DNA of 64,000 bases, taken from Persicaria tinctoria (lineage: Eukaryota; Streptophyta; Magnoliopsida; Caryophyllales; Polygonaceae). The DNA is taken from positions 12,878,001 to 12,942,000 of the forward strand of contig JBANSL010000002.1 of assembly GCA_037127255.1 (NCBI GenBank), in the 5' to 3' direction. Shown in pieces: positions 20,147-31,444 of this stretch (its first letter is position 1; each line of letters opens with the position of its first letter). A model generated the notes under the pieces. It was not told the DNA's origin and searched no databases. It saw nothing but the letters and a program-made list of their open reading frames with translations. A program made the translations under genes and the position numbers.

Positions 20147-22661
20147 ATGAAGATTCAAGTAAGTGTCTTATTCTTCCTCCTCGATGCCTAATTTCCGCGT
20201 CGTTGAGCCATTTTCCAGATAGAAACCAGTGGTTATTTACTTGTTCATGGTGGTGTCTGGAAGTGGGAAAACCTGTTAATTTGGAGGCGTCTGCTGCTGG
20301 TTTTGCTAACTTAACTTGTTGAATAAAAGAGATTGTACTTGAAATGGGGTGATTTAGGCTCTGCCGGTACTGAGCAATTGAGCAATGAGATAGTTTGACT
20401 AATGGGTGCCAAGATTACTTTCCCTAAAATAAATTGTCAGATTTGAAGATCTCTGTAGGATCTTCCTGAAACAAAAACAGTTCCAGTTGGATGAGATTTT
20501 CATAGCACTGGAACAGATTCAATTTCATAAGCGCTTTATGATTAATTTTGGAGACAATATAAGTAGAAAGGAAGTGAAACACCATAATTTGCATAGTTAA
20601 TGTCCAAGAAACATCACTGTTTGAGGATAGCATATATGTTTTTTTGAATGGCTGTAATTGAGGAATGATATGTAATGTGTTATTTTGTGAGTGGAGCTAA
20701 CTGTGTTGGGAGGATCGCCCCTATTTAGAGCTTTGCTGTATCCGAATCCTGCATTAGGGCTACTGTGTCATTGTCTTAACTCTTAATTGTGGAGACGAAA
20801 TAAGTAGAAGTACATCTTGAATGAGCATCGATTCCTACTTAGTTGATTAACATAGCTTTATCAATTATTCCTACATAGTTTTAGTGTTGCACAAAACTAA
20901 GTTCAATTTATTGAAAAAAATATTTGAAAGAGAAAACACATTGATGGTTTCTGTTTCTCCTTAAATTTCAGGATCACAGGATTGCCCCTCCTTCTAGCAC
21001 ACTGGTCACAGAAGGGAATGCGATGTCATTGGATACTGGTGAACAAGTCCTAACTGGAGAAGGCCATGCTCCAAAGGTTATGGTCTTCTCTTTCCTGGGG
21101 GAGCTTCTTGTTCTTGGCCATTGGTTTAAGAGTCGTCTTTGTTGTCAGACGCTTACTCTTCTTCTGTCTCTCTACTCAATGTAAACAGATTAGGAAACCA
21201 TACACTATAACCAAACAAAGAGAGAGATGGACAGAAGAAGAACATAACAAGTTCCTAGAAGCTTTAAAGTTGTATGGTCGGGCTTGGAGAAAGATAGAAG
21301 GTAATGTCTAAAAGCATATTTGATCTGTCTAAAATGTAGCCGATGGGGTCATGTATTGAATTACATTATGTTTTTTTTTTATCAGATCATGTTGGTACGA
21401 AGAATGCAGTTCAGATTCGAAGTCATGCTCAGAAATTCTTTTCCAAGGTATATTCTTGGACTTCATCATAAAAAATAAAAAAAATCTATGATGTTCCATG
21501 TCTATCAGATCAGGATGGTGCTGATTTGTCCTTGATCATGTATTTAGGTTGGTCGTGAATCCAGTAACGGTGACACAAGCTTCATCAAAACCATTGAGAT
21601 TCCTCCGCCTCGACCAAAAAGAAAACCAGCACACCCCTACCCCCGCAAATTTGTACCAGCAGCCAAAAAGGAAATGCCTCTTCATGAGCAGTCAGCAAGG
21701 TCAACGCCTCTTCATGAGCAGTCAGCAAGGTCAACATCTCTGAACTCATCGGTGGACCAAGAAAATCAGTCCCCAACTTCCGTTTTGTCAGCAGTTCCTT
21801 CTGAGACTTTAGGGTCTGCATATTCAAATAACGGAGATGGCAGTTCATCGCCTGTGTCATCTGTGGATGATGGTAATTACACTGCCTTGCCTCATGAAAA
21901 TGATCCATCAGGGCAAGAGAATATTTCCCAAAGTGATGAGCCTGTACCTGAGGTATTATATTAATCCTGTGATCCCTAGCACCACATATTGCTCCGAGTT
22001 GCCTTCTTGCATTTTCATGCCTTGGCTCACTTGCATTCCATCTTTCCATTGGCAGAAACTGGATCTGTTCCCCAAAGATGACGCCTTTCATAAGGGAGGC
22101 TCGGTTGAGGCTACCTCTTCCAAAAGAATTAAGTTGTTTGGCAAGACTTTATCACTTCCAGATTCAGATGAACCTGCAACGTCATCTCCATGCTCCAGCA
22201 AAACAAAATCCCTGGAAACCAGTGAGGTATCAACTCCGGAGCTTGCACATTCTGAAGTAGCGAATGCTGAAAATGCATTGGGTCAGTGCTCACCTGGAAT
22301 GTTTCCAGCTGCCTGGTACCATAATGCAAACTCCCTTATGCCCTGTTGGGCCTTTTATGGAAATGTGCCATTTCCATTCGTTCCCATGAGCATTGTTAAT
22401 TACACAAAAGTTGAGCTTCAAGACAAGGATACGCAAAGAGAAGGATCCGAGTCAGGCTTAGATAAGTGTGATAAGAAGTTGGGTGTTGCATCACAGTCCC
22501 ATGAACGCTTCTTGGACTTTATACCATGCAAGAGTCGCAGTTCAGAGAAGATCACTAGAGGGTTTGTACCATACAAGAAAAGTCGATCAGAGAGAGAAAC
22601 CATTTCATCCACAATGACCTACGAGGAGAATGAAACACACAGAATTCGCCTTAGCTTGTAG
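20147..22661 (+). CDS. REVEILLE-like MYB transcription factor (433 aa)
   Basis: A single-repeat MYB of the CCA1/LHY/REVEILLE family, nuclear DNA-binding proteins of the circadian clock that bind evening-element-type sites. Six coding exons join in frame: 20147-20158, 20972-21076, 21189-21300, 21386-21447, 21548-21952 and 22056-22661. The first codes only MKIQ, after a long 5' UTR. The MYB domain covers residues ~43-97 ([45 protein letters not shown]), with the diagnostic SHAQKF at 89-94. A Pro/Lys-rich stretch follows ([17 protein letters not shown]), as in RVE1/RVE7. The C-terminal [14 protein letters not shown] segment also fits that clade. A 10-residue unit [10 protein letters not shown] is tandemly duplicated in exon 5. 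Which REVEILLE member it is cannot be settled here. Confidence 0.9.
21675..21734 (+). repeat. In-frame 30-bp tandem duplication in the REVEILLE-like gene
   Basis: CCTCTTCATGAGCAGTCAGC with the following ten bases occurs twice in direct succession with at most one or two differences. It adds ten residues without shifting the frame. Confidence 0.9.
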
Positions 22662-23155
22662 CTAGAGCTCTCTTTAGCAAGGCCTCTAGCGGTTAGTTAG
22701 GACGAAGAACCTTCTTCAAGTTAACATGATGGATTAGAAATTTTGGCTACTGGGACAGATAATGCAAAAGTGGTTGTTTCTCTGGGCAGCTGTGACGGGA
22801 TAACATTCGCTTCCGGTTGTTTTTAGGTTGATTTTTGAGTCTTGCTTCTTCCTAACTTGAAGGTGAATGGAACTTTGCTACTTTCTTATTTATATCCATT
22901 GTGAATTCAGACAGTTTTATCTTGTTGCATATACCCCGGGACCGGGTCAGATCAGATGTTGCTTCTGTTACATTACTCCAGCGGATTTAAACTGTTTTTG
23001 TTTCAGTACAAGCTCTTGCTTATGCAGTTAAGCAGTTTGTTGTTGTTTGGTTTCTTTTTCTGTAATTGAAACCTGAAGTTGTTATATTGATCATAGGAAA
23101 TGTAAATTGGAGTTTTAATGTAAATATAAAGAAAGGTAACATTTGACATCAAAGA
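22662..23155 (+). other. 3' UTR and spacer before tRNA-His
   Basis: Sequence after the TAG at 22659-22661 carries T-rich and AATGTAAAT-type 3' end signals. No ORF of note. The transcript end cannot be placed exactly. Confidence 0.5.
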
Positions 23156-23227
23156 GTGGCTGTAGTTTAGTGGTAAGAATTCCACGTTGTGGCCGTGGAG
23201 ACCTGGGCTCGAATCCCAGCAGCCACA
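23156..23227 (+). tRNA. tRNA-His (GTG)
   Basis: 72 nt. The acceptor stem GTGGCTG pairs perfectly with CAGCCAC, discriminator A. The anticodon stem CCACG/CGTGG encloses loop TTGTGGC with anticodon GTG. The T arm is CTGGG-CTCGAAT-CCCAG. The gene is followed by a T run (23229-23233) that would stop RNA polymerase III. All conserved positions are in place, so it should be functional. The G at position -1 is added after transcription. Confidence 0.95.
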
Positions 23228-24788
23228 ATTTTTTATCCACTCAGTTTTTATTTTACTTTGATAGATTTGCAATTTCAATCTATTGCTTTGCCAAAATCGC
23301 CCTAAAGGCTTACACGTGAAAATCTAGTATATAATATAAGAAATGTGAATCTTCATATTATCAATTGATTTTAATTAGAAGTTTATGTGTTGAGTCTATA
23401 TATGAAAAAAGTGAACATTAAATTAATTGGTAGTTGAGATTTTCTACCAAACATTTAATGAGATGTTTGTCCAGATTAATCTCACTCCCCCAAATGTTTT
23501 AACAAATTGCTCTTATAATATCTCTATAATTGTTACACGATAACTTACCCAAAAGTTGGTTTAAAAACTCCAGCCTCTTACTCTTTATAAAGTAGGATAA
23601 TTTTAATTGAATTTTCTATACCTTATTCAAACTATTGAGCTATATATATTTAACTATAAAAATAACTATAAACTGGAGTGAAAACGAATTGAAGGGAAGG
23701 CTAAATTACCTTAATTGCATAAAATCACCCTTAAAATATAGCATCTTTCATAAAGTCATTCTTAAAACAAAAAATTTGTTAATGTAATAAGTTTGATTTC
23801 ATTTCAAAAAACCACTCCAGATGATTATAATCCCTAAGAGATGAGTGTGATTTTATTTCTTATGAACCTCTCCTCCATAAAGAGATCCTACAAATAGGCT
23901 AAATAGGTAGCGTATACTTTGGATCTCCTAAACATGTATAGATCTGGATAAGACGATAAGTAAGTTAATACTTTTAATGGGATTGTTTACGAAAATAACC
24001 ATCTAATGATGGTAAGAAATTGTTGTATTTTGCTAACATAAATTTTACAACTTTAGAGAGTGTTAGTCAAAATTTGATGATATACAACGGCACGAAATTT
24101 CTAAACTTGTCACGCCTAGCTATATAGATCCATCCTAATCGATATATTCTCCAAGGTTCCATCCGGTAGTAGTTTTAGCATGTTTTAGATAACACACAAT
24201 CCTATTTCTTATCAAATCTTACTCTTTATAAATTACTAGTGTAGGTCCCGTCACGTGTACGGAGATATATATATTAATAAAATATTATAAATAAATAAAT
24301 AAAAATATAATAATCTGAATATAAATTATTTTTTCACCAAAAAATAATATAGATATAAATAAAATTAGTTCAACGGATTATAAAAAAAATCTAAATATCT
24401 TTTATTAAAATTCTCTCAAAATATAAAAAATTCACATTTATAAGGTAATTTTTCTTCTTCTGATATACCATTAATTAAATCTCATGTAATTTAATAGATA
24501 ACTGTTTTTTTTTTAATATTTTAATATTGTTTTTTATTAAATATATATATATAGTATATATTTATTAGTTTACAAAAATATCTATCCACAAATGGATTGT
24601 GGCTACATAATATTTTGATAAATTATTTTGGTCTAAAAAAATAATATATATATAAATAAAACAACAATTATTAAATAAATAATTTTGATATAAATAAAAT
24701 AGCACTTATTAAATACCACATATTTATCTATTAATATTTTTGGTAAGTATGACTGTGAATTTTTTTTATTTATATTTATGTCAATTAA

Positions 24789-24868
<80 letters not shown>

Positions 24869-25007
24869 TTGATAGATTGTGGCTTATATAACTTTCTAAA
24901 AACTACAATAACATATTATTTTATTTATTTATTTTTCGAGAATCAACCACAACGCGCCACATATATAGTACGTATATAGATTAGTATATGTATATAGATA
25001 GATAATA
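23228..25007. other. AT-rich intergenic DNA
   Basis: No gene recognised. Sequence is mostly short A/T runs. The only marked structure is the TA/GA microsatellite near 24.8 kb. Confidence 0.6.
24790..24869. repeat. Compound microsatellite (TA)n(GA)n
   Basis: About 25 TA units (24790-24842) pass directly into about 13 GA units (24843-24869). Such compound arrays vary in length between individuals. Confidence 0.95.
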
Positions 25008-25221
25008 ATTTACTATTCACGTGATTTTTTAGGATGATAAAAACTATATAAAATATCTATTTTTTTATAAATTTTTTTAACAATTTCGTACTTATTAATA
25101 GTAACTAGGAAATTGTTAAAAAAAATTTTTATAAAAGTTTTGATATTTTATATAGTTTTTATAATTCTAAAAAAGCGTACATGATTAGTAAACGACGTAT
25201 TTTTTCGAACAGAATGAGTAA
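25008..25221. mobile_element. Diverged Stowaway-family element
   Basis: The inner inverted repeats AAAACTATATAAAATATC and GATATTTTATATAGTTTT and the right end (CGAACAGAATGAGTA) match the element at 25374-25607. The left terminus is not recognisable. Confidence 0.6.
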
Positions 25222-25373
25222 GTTTAGTTGAATTTTTTTTTTTACCCTGGAATATATATATATCACTGGTTAAACACCAACAAAAAAAATTATATATTAT
25301 GAAACTCAAAGGGCATTGACATGATACAAATAAAATATATAATAATAAAACCCAATTATAAAAATATAATCTA

Positions 25374-25607
25374 CTACCTCCGTTCGGTAAAATATGTCAC
25401 TTTACTATTCACGCACGCTTTTTTAGGAAATAAAAACTATATAAAATATCTAGTTTTTTAAATAATTTTTTAAACAATTTCGTAGTTATTATTAATAAGT
25501 ACAAACTTGTTAAAAAAAAATTAAAAAATGAATATTTTATATAGTTTTTATCCTTTTAAAAAAGTATGCGTTAATAGTAAACGACATGTTTTGTCGAACA
25601 GAGTTAG
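25374..25607. mobile_element. Stowaway-like MITE (234 bp)
   Basis: The terminal inverted repeats CTACCTCCGTTCGG / CGAACAGAGTTAG resemble the plant Stowaway (Tc1/mariner) consensus CTCCCTCCGT. The element is flanked by TA on both sides. Internal arms also pair over much of their length. No ORF. Confidence 0.85.
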
Positions 25608-26640
25608 TATGTTAAAAATTCAGCTTGATACTTACATGCTTACATCTTATTCACAATTCACCACACAGTCAGAAAGTTAGTCTACCAATTAAAAAACCGC
25701 ATATACTCCGTATATTTTTTTTTAACTACATGCTGCTAAGTACACTACAAGAAAAACAGTTTTTAGTGACAAACGGATTCGTCGCACAAAGTAGTTTTTT
25801 CGTCGCACAAAGTGGTTTGTGACGAAAAGAGTTTCGTCCCCTGTTCGTCGCCTCAGCCCCGTCGCACAAAGTTTGGGCGACCAAAAGAAATTTCGTCGCC
25901 ATATGTAACTCGTTTGTGATGAAACTCAAATTTCGTTGCCCTAGTGGTTTTGTGACAAATTTTTAAATTTTGTCGCCCTAATTCCTAGTTTTGTCGCCCA
26001 AAGTACCCTACTTTTGTGACGAATTTTCTTCTTTTGTAGCCCATTCTACCCCTGTTTTTTGCGATAAATTTCATATTTTGTCACAAAAGATAAAAGTAGT
26101 AAAACAGGGTTTCTCTCCCTCAATTTTCACATTTAACCTGTTTAACCCATTTGACATATTTAACATGTTTAAGCCACTATATATATACAAAACATACATG
26201 TATTATAATACAATAGTAGCCAAAACATGGTTTTTACATTTGTATTTCAATGCTAAAAACCTTCACATTTGAGAACTAAAGATTCGATAAAATAAGTGTC
26301 CACCGGCCACGAATTTGCTCCATCACATCTACTAACCAAGTTTTTTTCGGTAGTTCCTCTTGACTTGTTTCTTCCACAATTTGCTTCAAAAATATGCCCT
26401 GAAACAAAGAGAGGAAAGATTTTCACCATCATGCAAGTAGTTAAAGAACAATGACTCAAATGCAGTTTTTATTTATTAGAATGACTCAAATGCAGTTTAT
26501 CTTGGAAACTGCCAGCACAAAAGTCCATAACAATCAGCAGGTATATAAGTCATCAGATAACACAAGTCCATAACAATCAAGAATCAGATATACAATAGCT
26601 TGAGGATAAAAAATTAGTAATGAAATCTCGAATGAGGTAC

Positions 26641-26750
26641 CTGCGATGTTGTCAAATCAAATGATAAATGATCATCACTTTCCCTTTGCTGGGCACATAC
26701 ACACGAAAGGCCTTTTCCAAGCCATGCAATTGATCTTGCAACAACATCAG
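26641..26750 (-). pseudogene. Captured exon resembling an ELMO-domain gene
   Basis: An exon with an AG acceptor before 26750 and a GT donor after 26641. The translation ADVVARSIAWLGKGLSCVCA, then QQRESDDH, then one frame over FDLTTSQ, resembles the N-terminal part of plant ELMO/CED-12 family proteins as I remember it. The frame shift near the end rules out normal coding. Family assignment rests on recall. Confidence 0.4.
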
Positions 26751-27041
26751 CTACAAAAGCATAGCCATCAGCAGGCTCTCGTTGTAAAATAATACAAAGA
26801 AAAAATTTATGATGCTAATGACAATTTTAGCTTTGAGAATTGACATAATTTAATTCCATTTCTTATAATTAAAAAAAAAGACATACAGGTAGAATTCTAA
26901 CCAAAAATCAATCAATCATCAATTCAAGATAACAAAGTTTCCAACCAAATCTTAAGGAAAGTCCAAAAAACAATAACTCCATGAGAAGTCAGAAGGAGCT
27001 AAATATGAGTTCAAGCTTCTAACCCAGAAATCAAACATCTC

Positions 27042-27623
27042 AACAGCTCCAGCAAGAGCTGTGTATACATCAACACCACTGTGTAGGAAAAACAAGCAAT
27101 CAGAAAAGGTATTATGAGTTCAAGCTTCTAACCCAGAAATAGCAATACCTTGATGCAAGATGACGGGCAACAACAGTAGATCAATTCATTTCATGTTCAG
27201 CATTCAGTACAAAGAGTATATCTAAAGCACGGGCCAACCTGGGATTTGTTTATACTCTGTTTCCCCTATATGTGAAAGACTTTCAGTGAATAATTTGTAA
27301 AACAAAAAAACTGAGCTAGAACGATCATATCAGTAATCCCGGTCAAAAATTAAAGAGCAATAGAACACACTAATGAATACCAATACCTATAATATCTATG
27401 CTGGTCAGAATGATTATATAATAGAGGCTGAAACTTAGGAGTCTACACTTGTAGTCTTGTACTAACTCAAATATCAATTAATGATTGTTATGAATACAAG
27501 AAGATAGAACATACAATGAGTCTTGGATGTAAAGGAAGTGCTCTGCATATGAGAGTTTGTCAGAAGGAATCACTGGAGATCTGTCCGCCAGTCTCAGATA
27601 AGCTGCAACTACTATTGCTGGTT
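27042..27623 (-). pseudogene. Captured glyoxysomal citrate synthase fragment, three exons
   Basis: Three exons in gene order on the minus strand: 27623-27515 (AAYLRLADRSPVIPS, KLSYAEHFLYIQDSL), 27256-27149 (NPRLARALDILFVLNAEHEM, then a TGA where the family has Cys, then STVVARHLAS) and 27078-27042 (SGVDVYTALAGAV). These follow peroxisomal/glyoxysomal citrate synthase without gaps across the introns. After LAGAV the similarity stops and the sequence runs into unrelated DNA. A small indel precedes NPRLARAL. Retained introns mean the capture was from genomic DNA, not a processed RNA. The fragment includes the His region of the domain but cannot give a functional enzyme. Confidence 0.8.
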
Positions 27624-28411
27624 CTTGTGAAAGTTATGCATCACTTCTCTTTCTTATGAATGGTTATCTACACCATAATAAGAGTACTAGAAAAAGATCA
27701 ATGTAGCACCAAAGAGAACAAGTGAATGGAGAAGTAGCACCAAAGAGAACCATTACACCCTCTCTTCCCTCTTCAGTCAAGAAATTAACTTGGTCTAAAA
27801 TGTAAAATTATTATCAATAAATTAAGGCCACAAGCTTGAGCTGGTAGGAACAATTTGTATCTCTTGAAATTAAGAAAGGAACAGCCCATAACAGTGTTAG
27901 AGAAGTGTAACTATGGGTAGTTAAAGAATGATAACTACTTGTGAAGGTAAAATTTGGTTACATTGTGACTTAGCTAACTCTTTTATTCCAAAGATTGCTT
28001 AAAATTTTGTAGGAAAAAAATATGATACTTTTATGAAAGTAGAACTCTTGTTAGATTAGTATTGTACTGCAATACCCCTAGGAAAATCATAGAAGAGCAA
28101 TAAACAGTCTACAGACAGCCCAAACTCATCCAAAGAACCATTACTCTGTAGCATAATCTAAACTATTTCCCCTATCCTAATCTATGTAATTAAATAGCAA
28201 TGGTGATGAATTGTAATCAGCTCACAATTAAACTTCATAACATATAATTATAATTACGTAACTAGGAAAAATGATTTCTTGCTTAGCATTAGCACCTTAT
28301 CAAAATGCTCCCTCTTCATTTCTTCCAAGACCTAAAGATAACATAAACTATTTGGAAAGTAATCAAATCATTACACAGATCTCAACTTAGAGAAATGTCA
28401 AATAGACTTAC

Positions 28412-28485
28412 TTTTCGAAATCATCAAAGATGACAGTATCCAGGACGATCTTACTGAAGCTTGAAATAGCATCCAACTCCGAGAC
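28412..28485 (-). pseudogene. Exon-like fragment of unrecognised origin in the CACTA element
   Basis: Between an AG acceptor and a GTAAGT donor lies a 74-base open stretch, VSELDAISSFSKIVLDTVIF then DDFEK. It is well-formed exon sequence. The source gene is not recognised. Confidence 0.4.
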
Positions 28486-29427
28486 CTAAACGGAACCAGT
28501 TGTAATGAATCAGAGTAGATACATATAGACAGAAAATGATTTTTCGGGCGGATAAATCCAGATAGGGATATGAATAGGAAGGTAGAGAAAGAAGCGTACC
28601 AAGCTGAGCAAGAGAGGAGGGAGAATGGTTACTGTAGCTCAGATTTGAGGGAACGATCGAGAAAGGTGAAGGAGATACGAGGAGAAGGAAATGGAGCTAT
28701 GACTCTAAGCTTTCGAATCTGATTTAATCAAAGATGCAGGGGATGTATTCTTAGAAATCATGAGAGTTGAACAGGGAGGGAGGGAGAGAGATTTACCTAA
28801 AGATGATCGAAGCAGTGAAGAAGGAGAGATGAGCGCACAAGTATCTGGTTCCAGCGATGCCGAGGAAGACAGGGCAAGCCTGCATTGCCACATGAAATGA
28901 GCGCATCGCATTCAATTGAAAACCGAATTCATCAAATCCATAATAGGGGCGGCGGCGCGGCCGGGAGCGGCGTTGCTCGACAGCAAGCGGAGAGGTTGTA
29001 GAGGTGGACGCTTAGGCAGGATTCGTCTATTTCCTTCGCAATTTCGAATGGAAACAATCTTCGGAAAACCATGGCGGCCATTTGGAGGAGAACGACGGTC
29101 GACTTTACAGGTTAGGGTTTCAGATCTGAGACAACGAAGAGAGAGGATAAAGGGAATGAGCGGATAAAGGGAATGAGCGACAGATTCAATTTTTTGTCAC
29201 AAAAATACGTTTTGGGCGACTAAAAATATTTTTGTCACGAAAGAGTTACTTTGGGCGACAAAAATAAATTTGTCACCTTTGATTTTAAAATTTGGTCGCC
29301 CATAATGATTTTTCTTGTAGTGGTAGTACTAAATAGTCTAAATTTAATTAAATTGGTGACTGATATGTATTGATGAGTAAGTAACTGACATAAATTGGTA
29401 GATTCTTTTTGTAAAACGTTAGCGTTA

Positions 29428-30468
29428 GAGCAAGCCCAACAGCTTCTCTAAAATAGAGAAAAAGAGAGATTTTAGAGAAAATGACCATTTTTTCACCCCA
29501 ACAGCTTCTCCAAACTCATCTCTAAAATAGAGAAATTGATAGAGAGAGGGAAAAAATCTCTAAATTTGGAGGAAGAGAAGTTGATCTCTATAATTTAATG
29601 TTCACTTGTCCCTATATAGAATTTAATGATGCAACCCCACATTTTCACCCATAATATAGAAAAAAAAAATTCATACTTAATTACTACTTACTAGTAATAA
29701 AAATATAATTATTTTTAAAAATTAATTAAAAAGTTGATATAATTTGATACAATATATAAATTAATTATGTTAAATCAATATAGATAGAACAAAACATCAT
29801 AATTCTATGTTAACTTTTATAAATAAAACAGCATAACTAATTTCATCCAATTTAATGCTACAAAATTCACATTAAAAAATTAGTCTATAAAATATTCACT
29901 TGAACTCATAACTCATATTGGAATGATTTTATTTTTATAAATTATAAATTAAGCCTTATTAGTTAATTAATTTAATTAATTAATCATATATGACTAATCA
30001 CCAATCTAATTTATAATAAAAATATATATCAACTAACTGAAAATAATAAGATTAAGTTTGAATTATATTTTATCCAATTTTATGATAACTTTTATAGTAA
30101 AAATCTAAATTTAATATTAATACCATTTAAAAAATAAATATCAAATTTATCACTAGATTTTGTTTTTAAAAAATATCACATGAGAATATAATAATAATAA
30201 TAAATTAAGATATCATGCAAGAGGATGGGTAACATATAATAGTTCACCAACAAATGTGAGGTTAAATGTTAGATTTAAGTTTAAATTAAGTTTTTAGAGA
30301 TGTAGAATTAAATATCTTTAATAAATACATTTATTGATTATAGTTTTTAATAAATGTAAAAATCTGTAAAATAGAGAAGTTGTTGGAGTTGGAGTGGATT
30401 TTTTTTAGAGATTTTGACATTTTAATCTCTATTTTAGAGATTTTTTACCAAAGCTGTTGGGCTTGCTC
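29428..30468. mobile_element. Tourist/PIF-Harbinger-like element (1041 bp)
   Basis: The ends GAGCAAGCCCAACAGCTT and AAGCTGTTGGGCTTGCTC are perfect inverted repeats, with target duplication TTA at 29425-29427 and 30469-30471. TCTCTAAAATAGAGA motifs recur inside both ends. No ORF. The 3-bp TTA duplication fits the Harbinger superfamily. Confidence 0.85.
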
Positions 30469-30595
30469 TTAATTAGGACTGGTTAGGTTGCAGTTAGCTG
30501 CTGCTAGCTTCATAACTCCTGATACTAAAAAAACGATTTGAATATAGCAAATTTTTTTTATAATTTCAAGCATTTATTACTTCTATATACCATGT

Positions 30596-30845
30596 TTTTT
30601 TAATTAGAAAATAATTCGGGAGCCGGACATACCCGACGCCTCGAGAGACCGATAAAGTCATCAGACGACAAACCGTCTAAACATACATCGTAATAAACGG
30701 GAAAAAAGTGCAGTATAAACGGTGGGAAACACACAAAAGCAGCCGAACAAGTGTACCTAATCCAGATAAGCTAGAGACAACCTAGACTAAGAGCCGACAT
30801 CAAGCACCACCAAGCAGTGACACCGCTATATACCACCGTTCGTGT
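30596..30845. repeat. Dispersed repeat (LINE-like), copy 1
   Basis: Similar in order and content to 56134-56373: a T-rich start, AATTCGG...CGGACATACCCGAC, AGACGACAAACCGTC, and an end GTCAAGCACCACxxAxCAGTG. The shared layout suggests the 3' part of one retroelement family. No coding part is present. Confidence 0.6.
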
Positions 30846-30910
30846 AATTCAACCACAAAATTTTCATTATTTTGACCGGTCATTGAAGTGTAAATGCATG
30901 ACATCTAGTC

Positions 30911-31053
30911 TAGTCTAGTAAGTAAAGTAGTACTAAGTACTACTAGTAATTAACTTAGTAACTTATGACGCAGCAAATGATAGTCTAGTAAGTAAAGTAG
31001 TACTAATTACTAAGTACTAGTAATTAACTTACTAACTTATGACGCAGCAAATG
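30911..31053. repeat. ~70-bp tandem duplication upstream of the glycine-rich gene
   Basis: TAGTCTAGTAAGTAAAGTAG and the ~50 following bases occur twice in succession (30911-30980, 30981-31053), with a few indels. It lies about 0.4-0.5 kb before the ATG of the glycine-rich protein gene. 31054-31369 holds nothing else recognised. Confidence 0.85.
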
Positions 31054-31369
31054 ATAGAGATGATATTTTTTGGGGTCGAAAACAATGGAATTAACCGTGG
31101 AATCAAGTCATGATGTAAATGAACAATAGAATCATAGTAACGTATATTTGATTCAAGTTTGTAAATGAATAATCTCTTTGTAAGAAGTAGTAACGTATAT
31201 AATGCATTAGATATTTAGATGATGGAGATGATTTTTATTTTATTTTATTTTTGGGTAGAAAACAATGAAATCGTCAAGTAAATTAAGAACCGTAATGACT
31301 AATGATAGTAGGTCCAGTAGGTTTGAAAATGTAGACACATGAGTGGCACATTGATCCTTAATCTTTGCC

Positions 31370-31377
31370 TATAAATA
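31370..31377 (+). promoter_or_regulatory. Probable TATA box of the glycine-rich protein gene
   Basis: TATAAATA lies 75 bp before the ATG at 31445, the usual distance for a plant pol II promoter with a short leader. Confidence 0.7.
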
Positions 31378-31444
31378 TATAGTACTGAAATGCATATTTG
31401 CAACAAAAATACAAGCTAGCCAGTAAACCAGTTTTAAAGAAATC

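Larger units (their letters stand above)
25743..29322 (+). mobile_element. Non-autonomous CACTA element carrying host exons (3580 bp)
   Basis: The ends CACTACAAGAAAAAC and TTTTTCTTGTAGTG are inverted repeats, with a 3-bp target duplication GTA at 25740-25742 and 29323-29325. Subterminal repeats of the GTCGC(A/C)CAAAGT / TTTTGTCGCC type fill about 25760-26090 at the left and 29190-29300 at the right. No transposase is encoded. The interior holds several exon fragments of ordinary genes on the minus strand with introns kept, listed separately. It is therefore a Pack-CACTA type element that depends on a transposase supplied in trans (inference). Confidence 0.9.

Noticed and set aside
21585..22091. 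168-codon minus-strand frame across the REVEILLE-like gene
   Set aside because: Antisense shadow of exons 5-6, crossing an intron.
28916..29167. 83-codon plus-strand frame at the right side of the CACTA element
   Set aside because: GC-rich and stop-free by chance; no domain, and the captured exons lie on the other strand.
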